Assembly: GCF_000092825.1 (NCBI RefSeq) | Contig: NC_014168.1 | Coordinates: 2,719,946-2,783,945, forward strand | Length of the DNA: 64,000 nt | Reading direction: 5' to 3' | DNA from: Segniliparus rotundus DSM 44985 | GTDB taxonomy: Bacteria; Actinomycetota; Actinomycetes; Mycobacteriales; Mycobacteriaceae | In this document: positions 29,925 through 38,278 of the stretch, piece by piece | Numbering within the stretch: position 1 is the stretch's first letter | How the letters are laid out: the number at the start of each line of letters is the position of its first letter | Position numbers and translations under genes: made by a program | The notes under the pieces: model-generated | Seen by the model: only the letters and a program-made list of their open reading frames with translations | The model's database searches: none | Told to the model about the DNA's origin: nothing

Positions 29925-32900
29925 CTGAACGGACTGTACAACCCGGACCATGAGAAGAACAGCTGCGGCGTCGGGTTTCTCACCCGCAAAGACGGCGCCG
30001 CATCGCACGACATCGTCCGCAAGCTCCACCAAGCGCTGTGCGCGGTGCCGCACCGAGGCGGCATGTCCTCCGAAGGAGTCGGGGACGGCGCCGGGGTGAA
30101 CCTCGACCTCTCGTCGCACTTCTTCTGCGCGCTCACCGGCCGCTCGGACCTGCGGCTCGGCGAGTTCGGCGTGGGCAATTTCTTCTTGCCCACCGATCCG
30201 GCCCACCACGGGGAAGCCCAGTCTGTCATCGAGGAGGCCCTCGCCGCGCAAGGCTTTGAGATCCTGCTCGAACGCGCAGTGCCGGTGGACGACGCGGCGA
30301 TCCGCCCGGCGGCGGCGAAATACCAGCTGCCCATCCGGCAGTGGGTTTTCCTGGCCCCTGCGCACTGCCGCGCAGAGCCGCGCGGCGCAAGCGAATTCGA
30401 CCGCCGTATTTACGACGCGCTCATGGCGATCGAGGCGCGCGCGTACACGCGCCCCGAGCTGCTCGGGCTCTACCCGCTCTCGCTCAGCGCGCGCACCCAG
30501 GTCCTCAAAGGAAGGCTCAACTCCAACGAGGTGGTGCCGTACTTCCGCGACCTTTGCGACCCGAGGATGCAGGTCCACACGGTCTTCTTCCACACTCGCT
30601 TCTCCACGAACACCGCGCCGAACATGACGATGGCGCAGCCGTTCCGCCTGATGGCCCACAACGGCGAGCTGAACACGGACAAAAAGAACCGGCTCTCGGA
30701 GAACGCGATCGCCCGCGCCCACAACCGCGCGATCATCCGCCCGCTGGGACAGTCCGACAGCTGCAGGCTGGATCAGACGTTGCAGCACCGCGTCCTCGAA
30801 GACGGGCTCGACCTGGTGACCGCCGTGGTCGCCATGATGCCGCCCGCGTGGGAGAACGACACGACGCTGTCGCCGCAGGTCACCGCGATGCTGGAGTACT
30901 TCAGCCTCTATGAGGAGAAAAACGACGGCCCCGCCGCCCTGATCTTCGGCGACGGCACGATCATCGGGGCCCGCTTGGACCGGCTGGGGCTTCGGCCGCT
31001 GCGCACAGTCGAGACGGCCGAATACTTGGGCGTCATGTCCGAGGCGGGGCAGGTGCCCTTCGACCCGGAAACGGTGATCGAGCGCGGGCGGATCGAGGCT
31101 GGCGGCATGCTCTACTACAACCACGAGGAACGCCGCTCGTACAGCACGACAGAAGCGTTGGAAATGCTCGCGGCCCGCCGCGACTACCCGGCCCTGTTGG
31201 CGCAGGCGCGGGTGAACATCGCCGACGTGCCGCCGGTGCCGCCCGAGGGCCAAAGCTCTCCCGCGCGCTACAACGGCGACCTCAGCCGCCACCAACGCTA
31301 CGTCGCCTACTCGCTCAACCAGGAGAGCTTCAAATTCCTGATGGACCCGATGCTCGCCACGGGCCAGGAAAAGATCTCCGCGATGGGCTACGGGGCCGCC
31401 ATCAATGCGCTCTCCAACCAAGAGGGCGGGGTCGCGAAGTATTTCTCGCAGCGGTTCGCGCAGGTCACCAACCCCCCCTTGGACAGCATCCGTGAAGCGG
31501 GCAGCATGACGCTGCGGGTCGCGCTCGGCGCGAAGCCGAACAGCGGCGCGAAACCCGCCCCGCAGATCGTGGTGCCCTCGCCGATCCTCACCCATTTGGA
31601 CATGTTGAAGATCCGAGAGCAGCGGCACACCCCGGTGGAGCGCTTCGGCATGCGCTACCGGATCGACTTGGACGACCCCGAGGCGAACGCGCAGGCGCTC
31701 GTGCGCGCCATCGACGCGCTGTGCGACGAAGTGGAGGCGTTCGCGCGCGACACGGGCGGTGTCGCGGTCATCACCGACCGGCACGTCTCCCGCGAACGCG
31801 CGGCGATGCCCCTGACCATAGTCATCTCCGCGCTCAACCAACGCCTGATCGAAGAGGGCCTGCGGTTGCGGGTCTCGCTGATCGCCGAGAGCGGCCAGCT
31901 GTGCTCATCGCACCATGTGGCGGCCGCGCTGGGCTTCGGGGCCTCGGCGGTGTACCCGCTCGCGGTGCAGATGCGCGCCGAGGAGAAGTACGGCGAGGAC
32001 GCGGACAACGCGTTCCAGCGGTTCGCCAAGGCCTCCGAGAAATCCCTGATGAAGACCATGGGCCGGGTGGGGCTGTGCACTGTGGAGAGCTACATCGGCG
32101 GCGAATTCTTCGAGCCGAACTATCTCGACACCGCGGACCCGGTGCTGCGGCGGTACTTCCCCAATGTCGTCTCGCCGGTCGCGGGCGTCGGTTTCGAGAC
32201 GCTCGCCGCAGCGGTCGTCGACTGGCATAAGCGGGCGCTCACCGTGGCCGGGGAGAAAGACATCCCCCTGTTGGGCTTGTTCAAGGAGCGCGCAGAGGGC
32301 GCAGGGCACTCGTACGGCACGACGGCGGTGCGCGGGTTCGTCGATATGACCGAGGAGGACATCGCGTTCGACGACGAGGCGCGGCCAGAGAACCCCGATA
32401 TGGCCGACCCGGAATATCTGCGGCTGTTGCCCCTGCATCAGCTCGAAGGCGCCTTCGGCCTCGATGACGGCGCGTACCGGAGCACGAGCTTTGACGAGAT
32501 GGCCCCGCGCGCCATCGACAGCTTCGACATCACCCCTGGCTACCGGAATTTCGTGCGGGCGATGCATGCCGAGCGCAGCAGGCGCCCCGCCGCGTTGCGC
32601 GACGTGCTGGCGCTGCCCGCCGACGTCAACTTCGTCCGCTCGGCCGAAGAGTTCTCGGGCGAGATGGGCCAGTTCGCCCGGCACGGCAACAACAGTTTCC
32701 AGGTGCGGGGCCTGTTCTGTTCGCGCACGGACGACGGCTTCGCGCTGCGGCTCGCGCACAGCCCCGACCGGCTGCCCGCGCTCGCGGCTTCGCTGCAGGA
32801 ACGGTTCGGCGCGCAGATCGTCGGCGCCCGGATCGTCGGGGACGAGCTGCGGCTGCAAGCCCTCGGCCAAGCCGAGGAGTATCTCGCGAAAATCCAGACC

Positions 32901-35396
32901 GCCCCGGAGTCGATTCCGCTCGCCTCGGTGCAACCCGCGAGCGAGATCACTCCGACCCTGACCTCGGGGGCCATGAGCCACGGCGCGCTGGTCGCCCAGG
33001 CGCACGAGGCGGTGGCGCACGGCGTCAACATGGTCGGCGGCTTGTCGAATTGCGGCGAAGGCGGCGAGCACATCACCCGCTACGGCACCATCCGAGGCTC
33101 GCGGATCAAACAGTTCGCATCGGGCAGGTTCGGGGTGTGGGCCGGTTATCTCGCCGACCCGATGCTCCAAGAGCTGGAGATCAAAATCGGCCAAGGCGCG
33201 AAGCCGGGCGAAGGCGGCCAGCTCCCGGCGCCGAAGGTGACCGTGCAGATCGCGGCGGCCCGAGGCGGCACACCAGGGGTGGAGCTGGTGTCGCCGCCGC
33301 CCCACCACGACACGTACTCGATCGAGGACCTCGCCCAACTCATCCACGACTGCAAAGCCGCGCGCGTGCGGGTGATCGTCAAATTGGTCTCCTCGGAGGG
33401 CATCGGCACCATCGCGGTGGGGGTCGCGAAGGCCGGCGCGGATGTCATCAACGTCGCGGGCAACACGGGCGGCACGGGAGCAGCAGCGGTCACGAGCCTC
33501 AAGTACGCGGGCCGGTCCGCGGAAATCGGCGTGGCCGAAGTCCATCAGGCGCTCTGCGCCAGCGGCATCCGGCAGAAAGTCCTCTTGCGCTGCTCGGGCG
33601 CGCACCAGACGGCCAGCGACGTGGTGAAGTCCGCGCTCTTGGGCGCGGACAGCTTCGAGTTCGGCACGACGGCGCTCATGATGCTCAAGTGCGTCATGGC
33701 GAAGAACTGCAACATCAAGTGCCCGGCCGGGCTGACCACGAACGCCGAGGCGTTCGAGGGCGATCCGCGCGCGCTCGCGCAGTACCTGTTGAACATCGCG
33801 CACGAGGTGCGCGAGATCCTCGCGACGCTCGGCCTGAGGTCTTTGCGCGAGGCGCGCGGGCGCAGCGACCTGCTGCACCTGCACGACCATCCGTCCAGCA
33901 TCGGCAGGCTCGACCTGCGCGCGATGCTCGCCACGGCGGACGAAAGAGTCGTGGCGGACCCGGTCTACATGGAGAAGGACTACTCGGTGGACGACGCGCT
34001 GCTGGCCCAGCTCGACCTGGCGGGCTTCGCGCCGGAGCCGGTGGCGTTGACCAACCAGAACAAGAGCGTCGGCGGGCAACTCGCGGTCGATATCGAGCGG
34101 CTGCTCAACCACGGGGGCGCGGACGGGCCCTCGGTCGCGACCGACGACCGGGGCCGCCGATACCTGCTCCCTGGGAGCGTCGTCGTCAACACAACGGGTT
34201 CGGCGGGCCAGAGCTACGGCGTGTTCTGCAACGACGGCATGGCGCTGACGCACACGGGAACCTGCAACGACGGGGTCGGCAAGAGCGCGTGCGGCGGCGT
34301 GATCGCCGTCCGTTCCCCCGGCGGCGGCTCGGACAAACCTGACGGCAACGTGCTGATCGGCAACTTCGCCTTGTTCGGGGCCTCCGGCGGCAGATTGTTC
34401 GTCGCAGGCCAAGCCGGCGACCGTTTCGCCGTCCGCAACTCCGGGGCGACCGCTGTCGTCGAGGGGGTCGGCGAATTCCTCTGCGAGTACATGACCAATG
34501 GGGCCGTGCTCAATATCGGCGGGTTCGGCAGGGGCGTCGCGAACGGCATGAGCGGCGGATTCCTCTACCAATACGACCCGAAAGGCGACATGCCGGACAA
34601 GGTGAGCGGCGATTCGGCGCTCGTCCTGCCCGTCACGCAGGCCCCGTTCCACGAGACAGCGGCGCGTGTCCTGCTCGAATGGCATGTCGAAGCCACCGGG
34701 TCCGCGAAAGGCCGGGCCTTGTTGCACGACTGGGAGCACACCCGCAGCTGCCTCGTCTACACGATGCCCCGCCCGCTGCTGCAGTACCAAGACTCCGACG
34801 CGATCCTGCAGAGCAAAACGCGCAAAGAGCTGCTCGACGAGCTCGCGACCGCGCTGGCGGGCTACCAAGTCCACAAGCTCAAGGCCTCGTACCGGCAGCA
34901 GCGGCCCGTTCTGGGCGGGTCGGCTCCCAGTTACGGCGACACGGACACGGAGGAAATGTTCCAGCTGCTCAACACCTACACAGTGTTGAACATGGCCCAG
35001 CAGCTCGCGCTCTCGCAGACGCCGGGGGCGACCGACACGGCGGACCCCGATGTCAGCAAAACCGTCCGAAACCTCATCCTCACCGAGGACTTCTTCCTCG
35101 TGCAGAAGTTGCAGAAGCACGCCCGCGAGGCAATCGAGGGGCACAGCGACGAAGAGCTCGCGGTCCTGATCGCCGACAAGCGGCTCACCGACTACAAGAA
35201 CGCGTTGAGCCAGCGCAATGTTTTGTCCATGGACAGCCCCGGCACGTACGGGTGGATCCTGCACCAGAGCGCGAAGAACACCGCCAAAATCGGGCGGCTG
35301 CCCTCCTTCGAGGAGTTGTTCGCGCAGCAGGCGCTGCCCGTTGTCGCTATCTCCAGCCACACCAACGCCGCCCAGGACCCTGTGAAGAGCGCATGA
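29925..35396 (+). CDS. gltB: GltB-like glutamate synthase large subunit with C-terminal extension
   Basis: A glutamate synthase alpha-subunit homologue of about 1823 residues, some 300 longer than usual. Order: class-II glutaminase (nucleophile Cys14 in KNSCGVGF; RFSTNT and HNGELNT near 225-250), central domain (YFSQRFAQVTNPPLDS), FMN-binding synthase domain (TSGAMSHGALV, from about 1005), 3Fe-4S cysteines 1256, 1262, 1266 (spacing C-x5-C-x3-C), GXGXG domain (about 1425-1540), then about 230 residues I cannot assign. The conserved N-terminus (GLYNPDHEKNSCG) lies upstream of the first ATG/GTG (GTG 30045, ATG 30063). The only start before it in the open frame is CTG 29925 (or CTG 29934), with GAGGAG 8 bases upstream. 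It overlaps the next gene in an ATGA. Confidence 0.85.
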   Translation: MNGLYNPDHEKNSCGVGFLTRKDGAASHDIVRKLHQALCAVPHRGGMSSEGVGDGAGVNLDLSSHFFCALTGRSDLRLGEFGVGNFFLPTDPAHHGEAQSVIEEALAAQGFEILLERAVPVDDAAIRPAAAKYQLPIRQWVFLAPAHCRAEPRGASEFDRRIYDALMAIEARAYTRPELLGLYPLSLSARTQVLKGRLNSNEVVPYFRDLCDPRMQVHTVFFHTRFSTNTAPNMTMAQPFRLMAHNGELNTDKKNRLSENAIARAHNRAIIRPLGQSDSCRLDQTLQHRVLEDGLDLVTAVVAMMPPAWENDTTLSPQVTAMLEYFSLYEEKNDGPAALIFGDGTIIGARLDRLGLRPLRTVETAEYLGVMSEAGQVPFDPETVIERGRIEAGGMLYYNHEERRSYSTTEALEMLAARRDYPALLAQARVNIADVPPVPPEGQSSPARYNGDLSRHQRYVAYSLNQESFKFLMDPMLATGQEKISAMGYGAAINALSNQEGGVAKYFSQRFAQVTNPPLDSIREAGSMTLRVALGAKPNSGAKPAPQIVVPSPILTHLDMLKIREQRHTPVERFGMRYRIDLDDPEANAQALVRAIDALCDEVEAFARDTGGVAVITDRHVSRERAAMPLTIVISALNQRLIEEGLRLRVSLIAESGQLCSSHHVAAALGFGASAVYPLAVQMRAEEKYGEDADNAFQRFAKASEKSLMKTMGRVGLCTVESYIGGEFFEPNYLDTADPVLRRYFPNVVSPVAGVGFETLAAAVVDWHKRALTVAGEKDIPLLGLFKERAEGAGHSYGTTAVRGFVDMTEEDIAFDDEARPENPDMADPEYLRLLPLHQLEGAFGLDDGAYRSTSFDEMAPRAIDSFDITPGYRNFVRAMHAERSRRPAALRDVLALPADVNFVRSAEEFSGEMGQFARHGNNSFQVRGLFCSRTDDGFALRLAHSPDRLPALAASLQERFGAQIVGARIVGDELRLQALGQAEEYLAKIQTAPESIPLASVQPASEITPTLTSGAMSHGALVAQAHEAVAHGVNMVGGLSNCGEGGEHITRYGTIRGSRIKQFASGRFGVWAGYLADPMLQELEIKIGQGAKPGEGGQLPAPKVTVQIAAARGGTPGVELVSPPPHHDTYSIEDLAQLIHDCKAARVRVIVKLVSSEGIGTIAVGVAKAGADVINVAGNTGGTGAAAVTSLKYAGRSAEIGVAEVHQALCASGIRQKVLLRCSGAHQTASDVVKSALLGADSFEFGTTALMMLKCVMAKNCNIKCPAGLTTNAEAFEGDPRALAQYLLNIAHEVREILATLGLRSLREARGRSDLLHLHDHPSSIGRLDLRAMLATADERVVADPVYMEKDYSVDDALLAQLDLAGFAPEPVALTNQNKSVGGQLAVDIERLLNHGGADGPSVATDDRGRRYLLPGSVVVNTTGSAGQSYGVFCNDGMALTHTGTCNDGVGKSACGGVIAVRSPGGGSDKPDGNVLIGNFALFGASGGRLFVAGQAGDRFAVRNSGATAVVEGVGEFLCEYMTNGAVLNIGGFGRGVANGMSGGFLYQYDPKGDMPDKVSGDSALVLPVTQAPFHETAARVLLEWHVEATGSAKGRALLHDWEHTRSCLVYTMPRPLLQYQDSDAILQSKTRKELLDELATALAGYQVHKLKASYRQQRPVLGGSAPSYGDTDTEEMFQLLNTYTVLNMAQQLALSQTPGATDTADPDVSKTVRNLILTEDFFLVQKLQKHAREAIEGHSDEELAVLIADKRLTDYKNALSQRNVLSMDSPGTYGWILHQSAKNTAKIGRLPSFEELFAQQALPVVAISSHTNAAQDPVKSA

Positions 35397-37126
35397 AAAT
35401 CGCATACATCCCCGAAGACGCCCCGTTCAACGAGGACCAACGCGCCTGGATAGCCGGATTTCTCGCCGGATTGCACTCCAAGCTCTCGTTGAACATCGCC
35501 GCCGTCCCCCCGGTCTCGGCCTCCTCGGCGTCGCGGCCGCCGCTGAGAATCCTGTACGGGACGCAGACCGGCAACGCGGAGTCGGTCGCGGGCGACGCCG
35601 CGGCGGCGGCGAAGGCGAAAGGCTTCGACGTGACCGTCAGCGGCCTGGACGAGATCGCGCTCGACCAGTTCGCGGGCTTGAAACACGTCCTCATCATCAC
35701 TTCGACCTACGGCGAGGGCGAGATGCCCGACAACGCCGAACTGTTCTGGGAGGCGTTGTCAGGGGCGCTGGCCCCTCGGCTCGAGGGCCTCTCCTACGGT
35801 GTGCTCGCGCTCGGGGACACGAGCTATGACGGTTTCTGCCAAGCCGGCAAACTCATCGACACACGGTTGGAGCAGCTCGGCGCGAACCGCATTATCGCCC
35901 GCGCCGACTGCGACGTCGATTACGAGGCGCAGGCCGCCGAATGGGTGCAGAACGCGGTGGGCAGCCTGGTCCCCCTTTCCGGGGCGAGCGGCAGCGACGG
36001 CGCCCCGCCGCCGAGCACCGTCGCGCGCTCTGGGTGGACCCGCAAGCATCCGTTCTTCGCGCAGCTCGTCGTCAACCGGGTGCTTTCGGGCCCAGGATCG
36101 GGCAAAGAGATCCGCCATTACGAGTTCGCGCTCGCCGACAGCGGCATCGCGTACGAGGCGGGCGACGCCCTGGGCGTCATCGCGGAGAACGACCCCGCGC
36201 TGGTGGAGGCGATCGCGGAGCATTTCCGCGTCTCGGCGGACACCCTTGTCGACGGGGAGCCGCTCGGCGAACTGCTCGGGAGGCGCTACGAGATCAGCAC
36301 CCCGTCGAAAGACCTGTTGAGCGAAGTGGAAAGCCGCGCGGAGAGCGAAGAGTTCTCCCATGTCCTTCGCGGCGGGGTCAAGGAGGCGCTCGAGCGGTGG
36401 TTGTACGGGAAAGACGTGCTCGACATTCTGCGGATCGGCGGGGACGCCCTGAGCCTTGAGGAGTTCGTCGGGCTGCTCAAACCATTGCAGCACCGGGCTT
36501 ACTCGATCTCGTCCAGCCCGCTCGCCCATCCCGACCGCATCCATCTGACTGTGGCCAGCGTGCGGTATCTGAGCACGGGGCGCGAGCGGGGCGGCGTCTG
36601 CTCGACCTTCCTCGCCGACCGGGCGGCGTCGGGAAAGATCTTCCTGCAGCCCAACAAGTCGTTCCGCGTGCCCGACGACGACGCGCCGATGATCATGGTC
36701 GGCCCGGGCACCGGCGTGGCGCCGTTCCGGGCGTTCTTGCAAGAGCGCGAGCAGCGCGGGGCCCGGGGCCGCAACTGGCTGTTCTTCGGCGACCAGCGCC
36801 GCGAGCACGACTACATCTACGCGGACGAACTCGCAGATTGGCAGTCCAGCGGCCTGCTCACCCATCTCGACCTCGCGTTCTCCCGCGATCAGGCCGAGAA
36901 AGTCTATGTGCAGACGCGGATGCTCGAAAAAGGCGCGGAGCTTTTCGCGTGGCTGCAAGACGGCGGCCATTTCTACGTCTGCGGCGACGCGGCCCGCATG
37001 GCCAAAGACGTCGACGCCGCGCTCCATGTCGTCATCGCGCGGCACGGCGGGCTCGACGAAGCCGCGGCCACCGAATACGTCAACACCCTCAAACGAGAGA
37101 AACGGTACGTGCGCGATGTGTATTAA
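35393..37126 (+). CDS. CysJ-type diflavin reductase (FMN/FAD/NADPH)
   Basis: A 577-residue diflavin reductase of the sulfite-reductase alpha / P450-reductase type. About 50 leading residues (IPEDAPFNEDQRAWIAGFL) are followed by a flavodoxin domain (YGTQTGNAESVA, STYGEGEMPDNA, LGDTSYDGFC), an FAD domain (RAYSISSSP, GGVCSTFL) and an NADPH domain (GPGTGVAPFRAFLQER, FFGDQRREHDY, CGDAARMAKDVD), ending YVRDVY. It carries no iron-sulfur cluster. It is translationally coupled to the GltB-like gene in the position where GltD normally lies, and overlaps the HemS-like gene by 11 bases. Likely an electron donor to one or both neighbours; no sulfite reductase is adjacent. Confidence 0.92.
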   Translation: MKIAYIPEDAPFNEDQRAWIAGFLAGLHSKLSLNIAAVPPVSASSASRPPLRILYGTQTGNAESVAGDAAAAAKAKGFDVTVSGLDEIALDQFAGLKHVLIITSTYGEGEMPDNAELFWEALSGALAPRLEGLSYGVLALGDTSYDGFCQAGKLIDTRLEQLGANRIIARADCDVDYEAQAAEWVQNAVGSLVPLSGASGSDGAPPPSTVARSGWTRKHPFFAQLVVNRVLSGPGSGKEIRHYEFALADSGIAYEAGDALGVIAENDPALVEAIAEHFRVSADTLVDGEPLGELLGRRYEISTPSKDLLSEVESRAESEEFSHVLRGGVKEALERWLYGKDVLDILRIGGDALSLEEFVGLLKPLQHRAYSISSSPLAHPDRIHLTVASVRYLSTGRERGGVCSTFLADRAASGKIFLQPNKSFRVPDDDAPMIMVGPGTGVAPFRAFLQEREQRGARGRNWLFFGDQRREHDYIYADELADWQSSGLLTHLDLAFSRDQAEKVYVQTRMLEKGAELFAWLQDGGHFYVCGDAARMAKDVDAALHVVIARHGGLDEAAATEYVNTLKREKRYVRDVY

Positions 37127-37955
37127 CAACGGGGGCTGCGAGCATTGCCCGGCGCGGCGAATCCTCGCCGGGCCGCGAGCAATCGCCGAAACCCTTCCCA
37201 CGCTCGGCCTTGTCGTCTCTGTGACTGCGAACGACGCCGCGCTGCTCAGCCACACCGGCGAATATCTGCCGATTGCGCTGCCCGACGACCCGCTGCTGTG
37301 CGGCGAGGACCAGATCGGGTTGCGGATGCACCCGCAATTCGTGCACGACGCGTATCTCACGCCACGCGCTTTGACGGTGTCCAATGAGTCGGGATACCAC
37401 CGAGCCCATTTCACGCCGTTGTCCGAACGCGCGGGCGTCGGGGCGCTCGAATTCGCCCCGGCCGAGCAGGCGGAAGAGATCGAGCCGGTGGACTGGACCG
37501 ACCTGAGCTGGCGCACAGCCGACCAGATCACGCATCTCGACGCGCTCACTGTGGACCGTTACAAAGTGCTTCCGTTCACCGGGGCGCGGCGGATCGACCC
37601 AGAGATCATTCCGTGCTTGTTCGAACATCTCAATGAGACGGACCTGCCGTTCACCGTCGGCGTCCCTGGTGGCGGATGCGTGCAGCTGCACCGAGGCCGC
37701 TCGGTGATGGTCGGACAAGAGGGAGATCATGTCGCGGTCGTGTTCAACGCGGCGAAGTATCTGATGGCGCCATATTTCGTGGCGGAGTGCTGGGTCACGC
37801 AAGCCCATGGGGCGGCGGGGGCGACCTCGTCCGTCGAATTGTACGACCACATGGGCCGGTGCGTCACGGTCCTGACCCAGACCGGGGCGCTCTGCCCCCA
37901 CCTGCACGAGGCCTGGGAGGCGCTGGCCATGTCGCTGCCCGACGACGAACCCTGA
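37116..37955 (+). CDS. HemS/HmuS-like heme-utilization protein
   Basis: A 279-residue protein that resembles the two-repeat HemS/HmuS/ChuS heme-handling family. Repeat 1: LPTLGLVVSVTANDAALLSH then TGEY, and DQIGLRMHPQFVHDAYLT. Repeat 2: LPFTVGVPGGGCVQLHRG, VAECWVTQAHG and SSVELYDHMGRCVTVL. These mirror the family's LG-x-V-x-x-x-T-R-N / G-x-Y and GNxGCIQIHTG / EAWVVRKP segments. It is shorter than typical HemS (~340) and begins with CEHC, an unusual possible metal site. Start ATG 37116 overlaps the reductase by 11 bases. ChuS/HmuS proteins degrade heme with an external reductase, which fits the gene before it. Assignment is by pattern only. Confidence 0.6.
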   Translation: MCINNGGCEHCPARRILAGPRAIAETLPTLGLVVSVTANDAALLSHTGEYLPIALPDDPLLCGEDQIGLRMHPQFVHDAYLTPRALTVSNESGYHRAHFTPLSERAGVGALEFAPAEQAEEIEPVDWTDLSWRTADQITHLDALTVDRYKVLPFTGARRIDPEIIPCLFEHLNETDLPFTVGVPGGGCVQLHRGRSVMVGQEGDHVAVVFNAAKYLMAPYFVAECWVTQAHGAAGATSSVELYDHMGRCVTVLTQTGALCPHLHEAWEALAMSLPDDEP

Positions 37956-37963
37956 CGCGCGGT

Positions 37964-37980
37964 CCGCCGCCGGGCGGCGG
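37964..37980 (+). terminator. GC-rich hairpin after the heme-utilization gene
   Basis: CCGCCGCC and GGCGGCGG form an 8-bp stem nine bases after the stop of the HemS-like gene. No clear T-tract follows (TGGCCTGCCC), so it is a weak candidate for ending the gltB-reductase-hemS transcript before the convergent rpmJ gene. Confidence 0.35.
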
Positions 37981-38036
37981 TGGCCTGCCCTATCCCGGCG
38001 TTTTGGCCGCCGGTGAGCCCAGGCAGGGCCGGGCGC

Positions 38037-38159
38037 TCACCCCTGCCTGCCTTTGAAGCGGGGGTTCTGCTTGTTGATGACGTAGATCTTGCCGTGTCGG
38101 CGGACCACAATCGACCCCGGCTGGTTTTTCAAGGACCGCAAAGAAGCGCGGACTTTCAT
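38037..38159 (-). CDS. rpmJ: 50S ribosomal protein L36, zinc-free paralogue
   Basis: A 40-residue L36 beginning [16 protein letters not shown], then [20 protein letters not shown] and ending GRQG. The basic and aromatic residues of L36 are kept, but the zinc ligands (three Cys and one His) of the standard form are absent. Such C-minus paralogues (YkgO type) replace the zinc-binding L36 under zinc starvation, releasing zinc. A Zur-like palindrome lies about 50 bases upstream of its start, shared with the divergent COG0523-like gene. Length is typical of the C-minus form. Confidence 0.93.
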   Translation of the reverse strand: MKVRASLRSLKNQPGSIVVRRHGKIYVINKQNPRFKGRQG

Positions 38160-38209
38160 CTGGATGTTCCTCTCTCGGGCAGCGTTCTGCAACGGACAAC
38201 TCTATGAAA

Positions 38210-38226
38210 ACGAAAATCATTTTCGT
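38210..38226. promoter_or_regulatory. Zur-like box
   Basis: ACGAAAATCATTTTCGT is a perfect inverted repeat (arms ACGAAAA/TTTTCGT, 3-base centre) in an AT-rich spacer. It matches the GAAAAtgATTTTC core of actinobacterial Zur operators. It sits between the start of the zinc-free L36 gene (38159, minus) and the COG0523-like gene (38279, plus), so one site could repress both. Both genes are typical Zur targets, which strengthens the call. Confidence 0.8.
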
Positions 38227-38278
38227 ATACACTGAGTATAGCGCCCGGCGAAGGGGCGGCGAAGACAAAGGACGGTGC

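Noticed and set aside
29437-29928. Plus-strand frame ending at 29928 just before the gltB coding region, as a possible upstream exon or frameshifted gltB start
   Set aside because: Its C-terminal residues (SPLAALAEENAV) have no similarity to GltB N-termini, and the conserved GLYNP start is already in the 29925 frame.
31905-35405. Very long open frame (over 1100 codons) antisense to the GltB-like gene
   Set aside because: Arg/Ala/Gly/His-rich composition with no motif; a GC-bias shadow of the real gene on the other strand.
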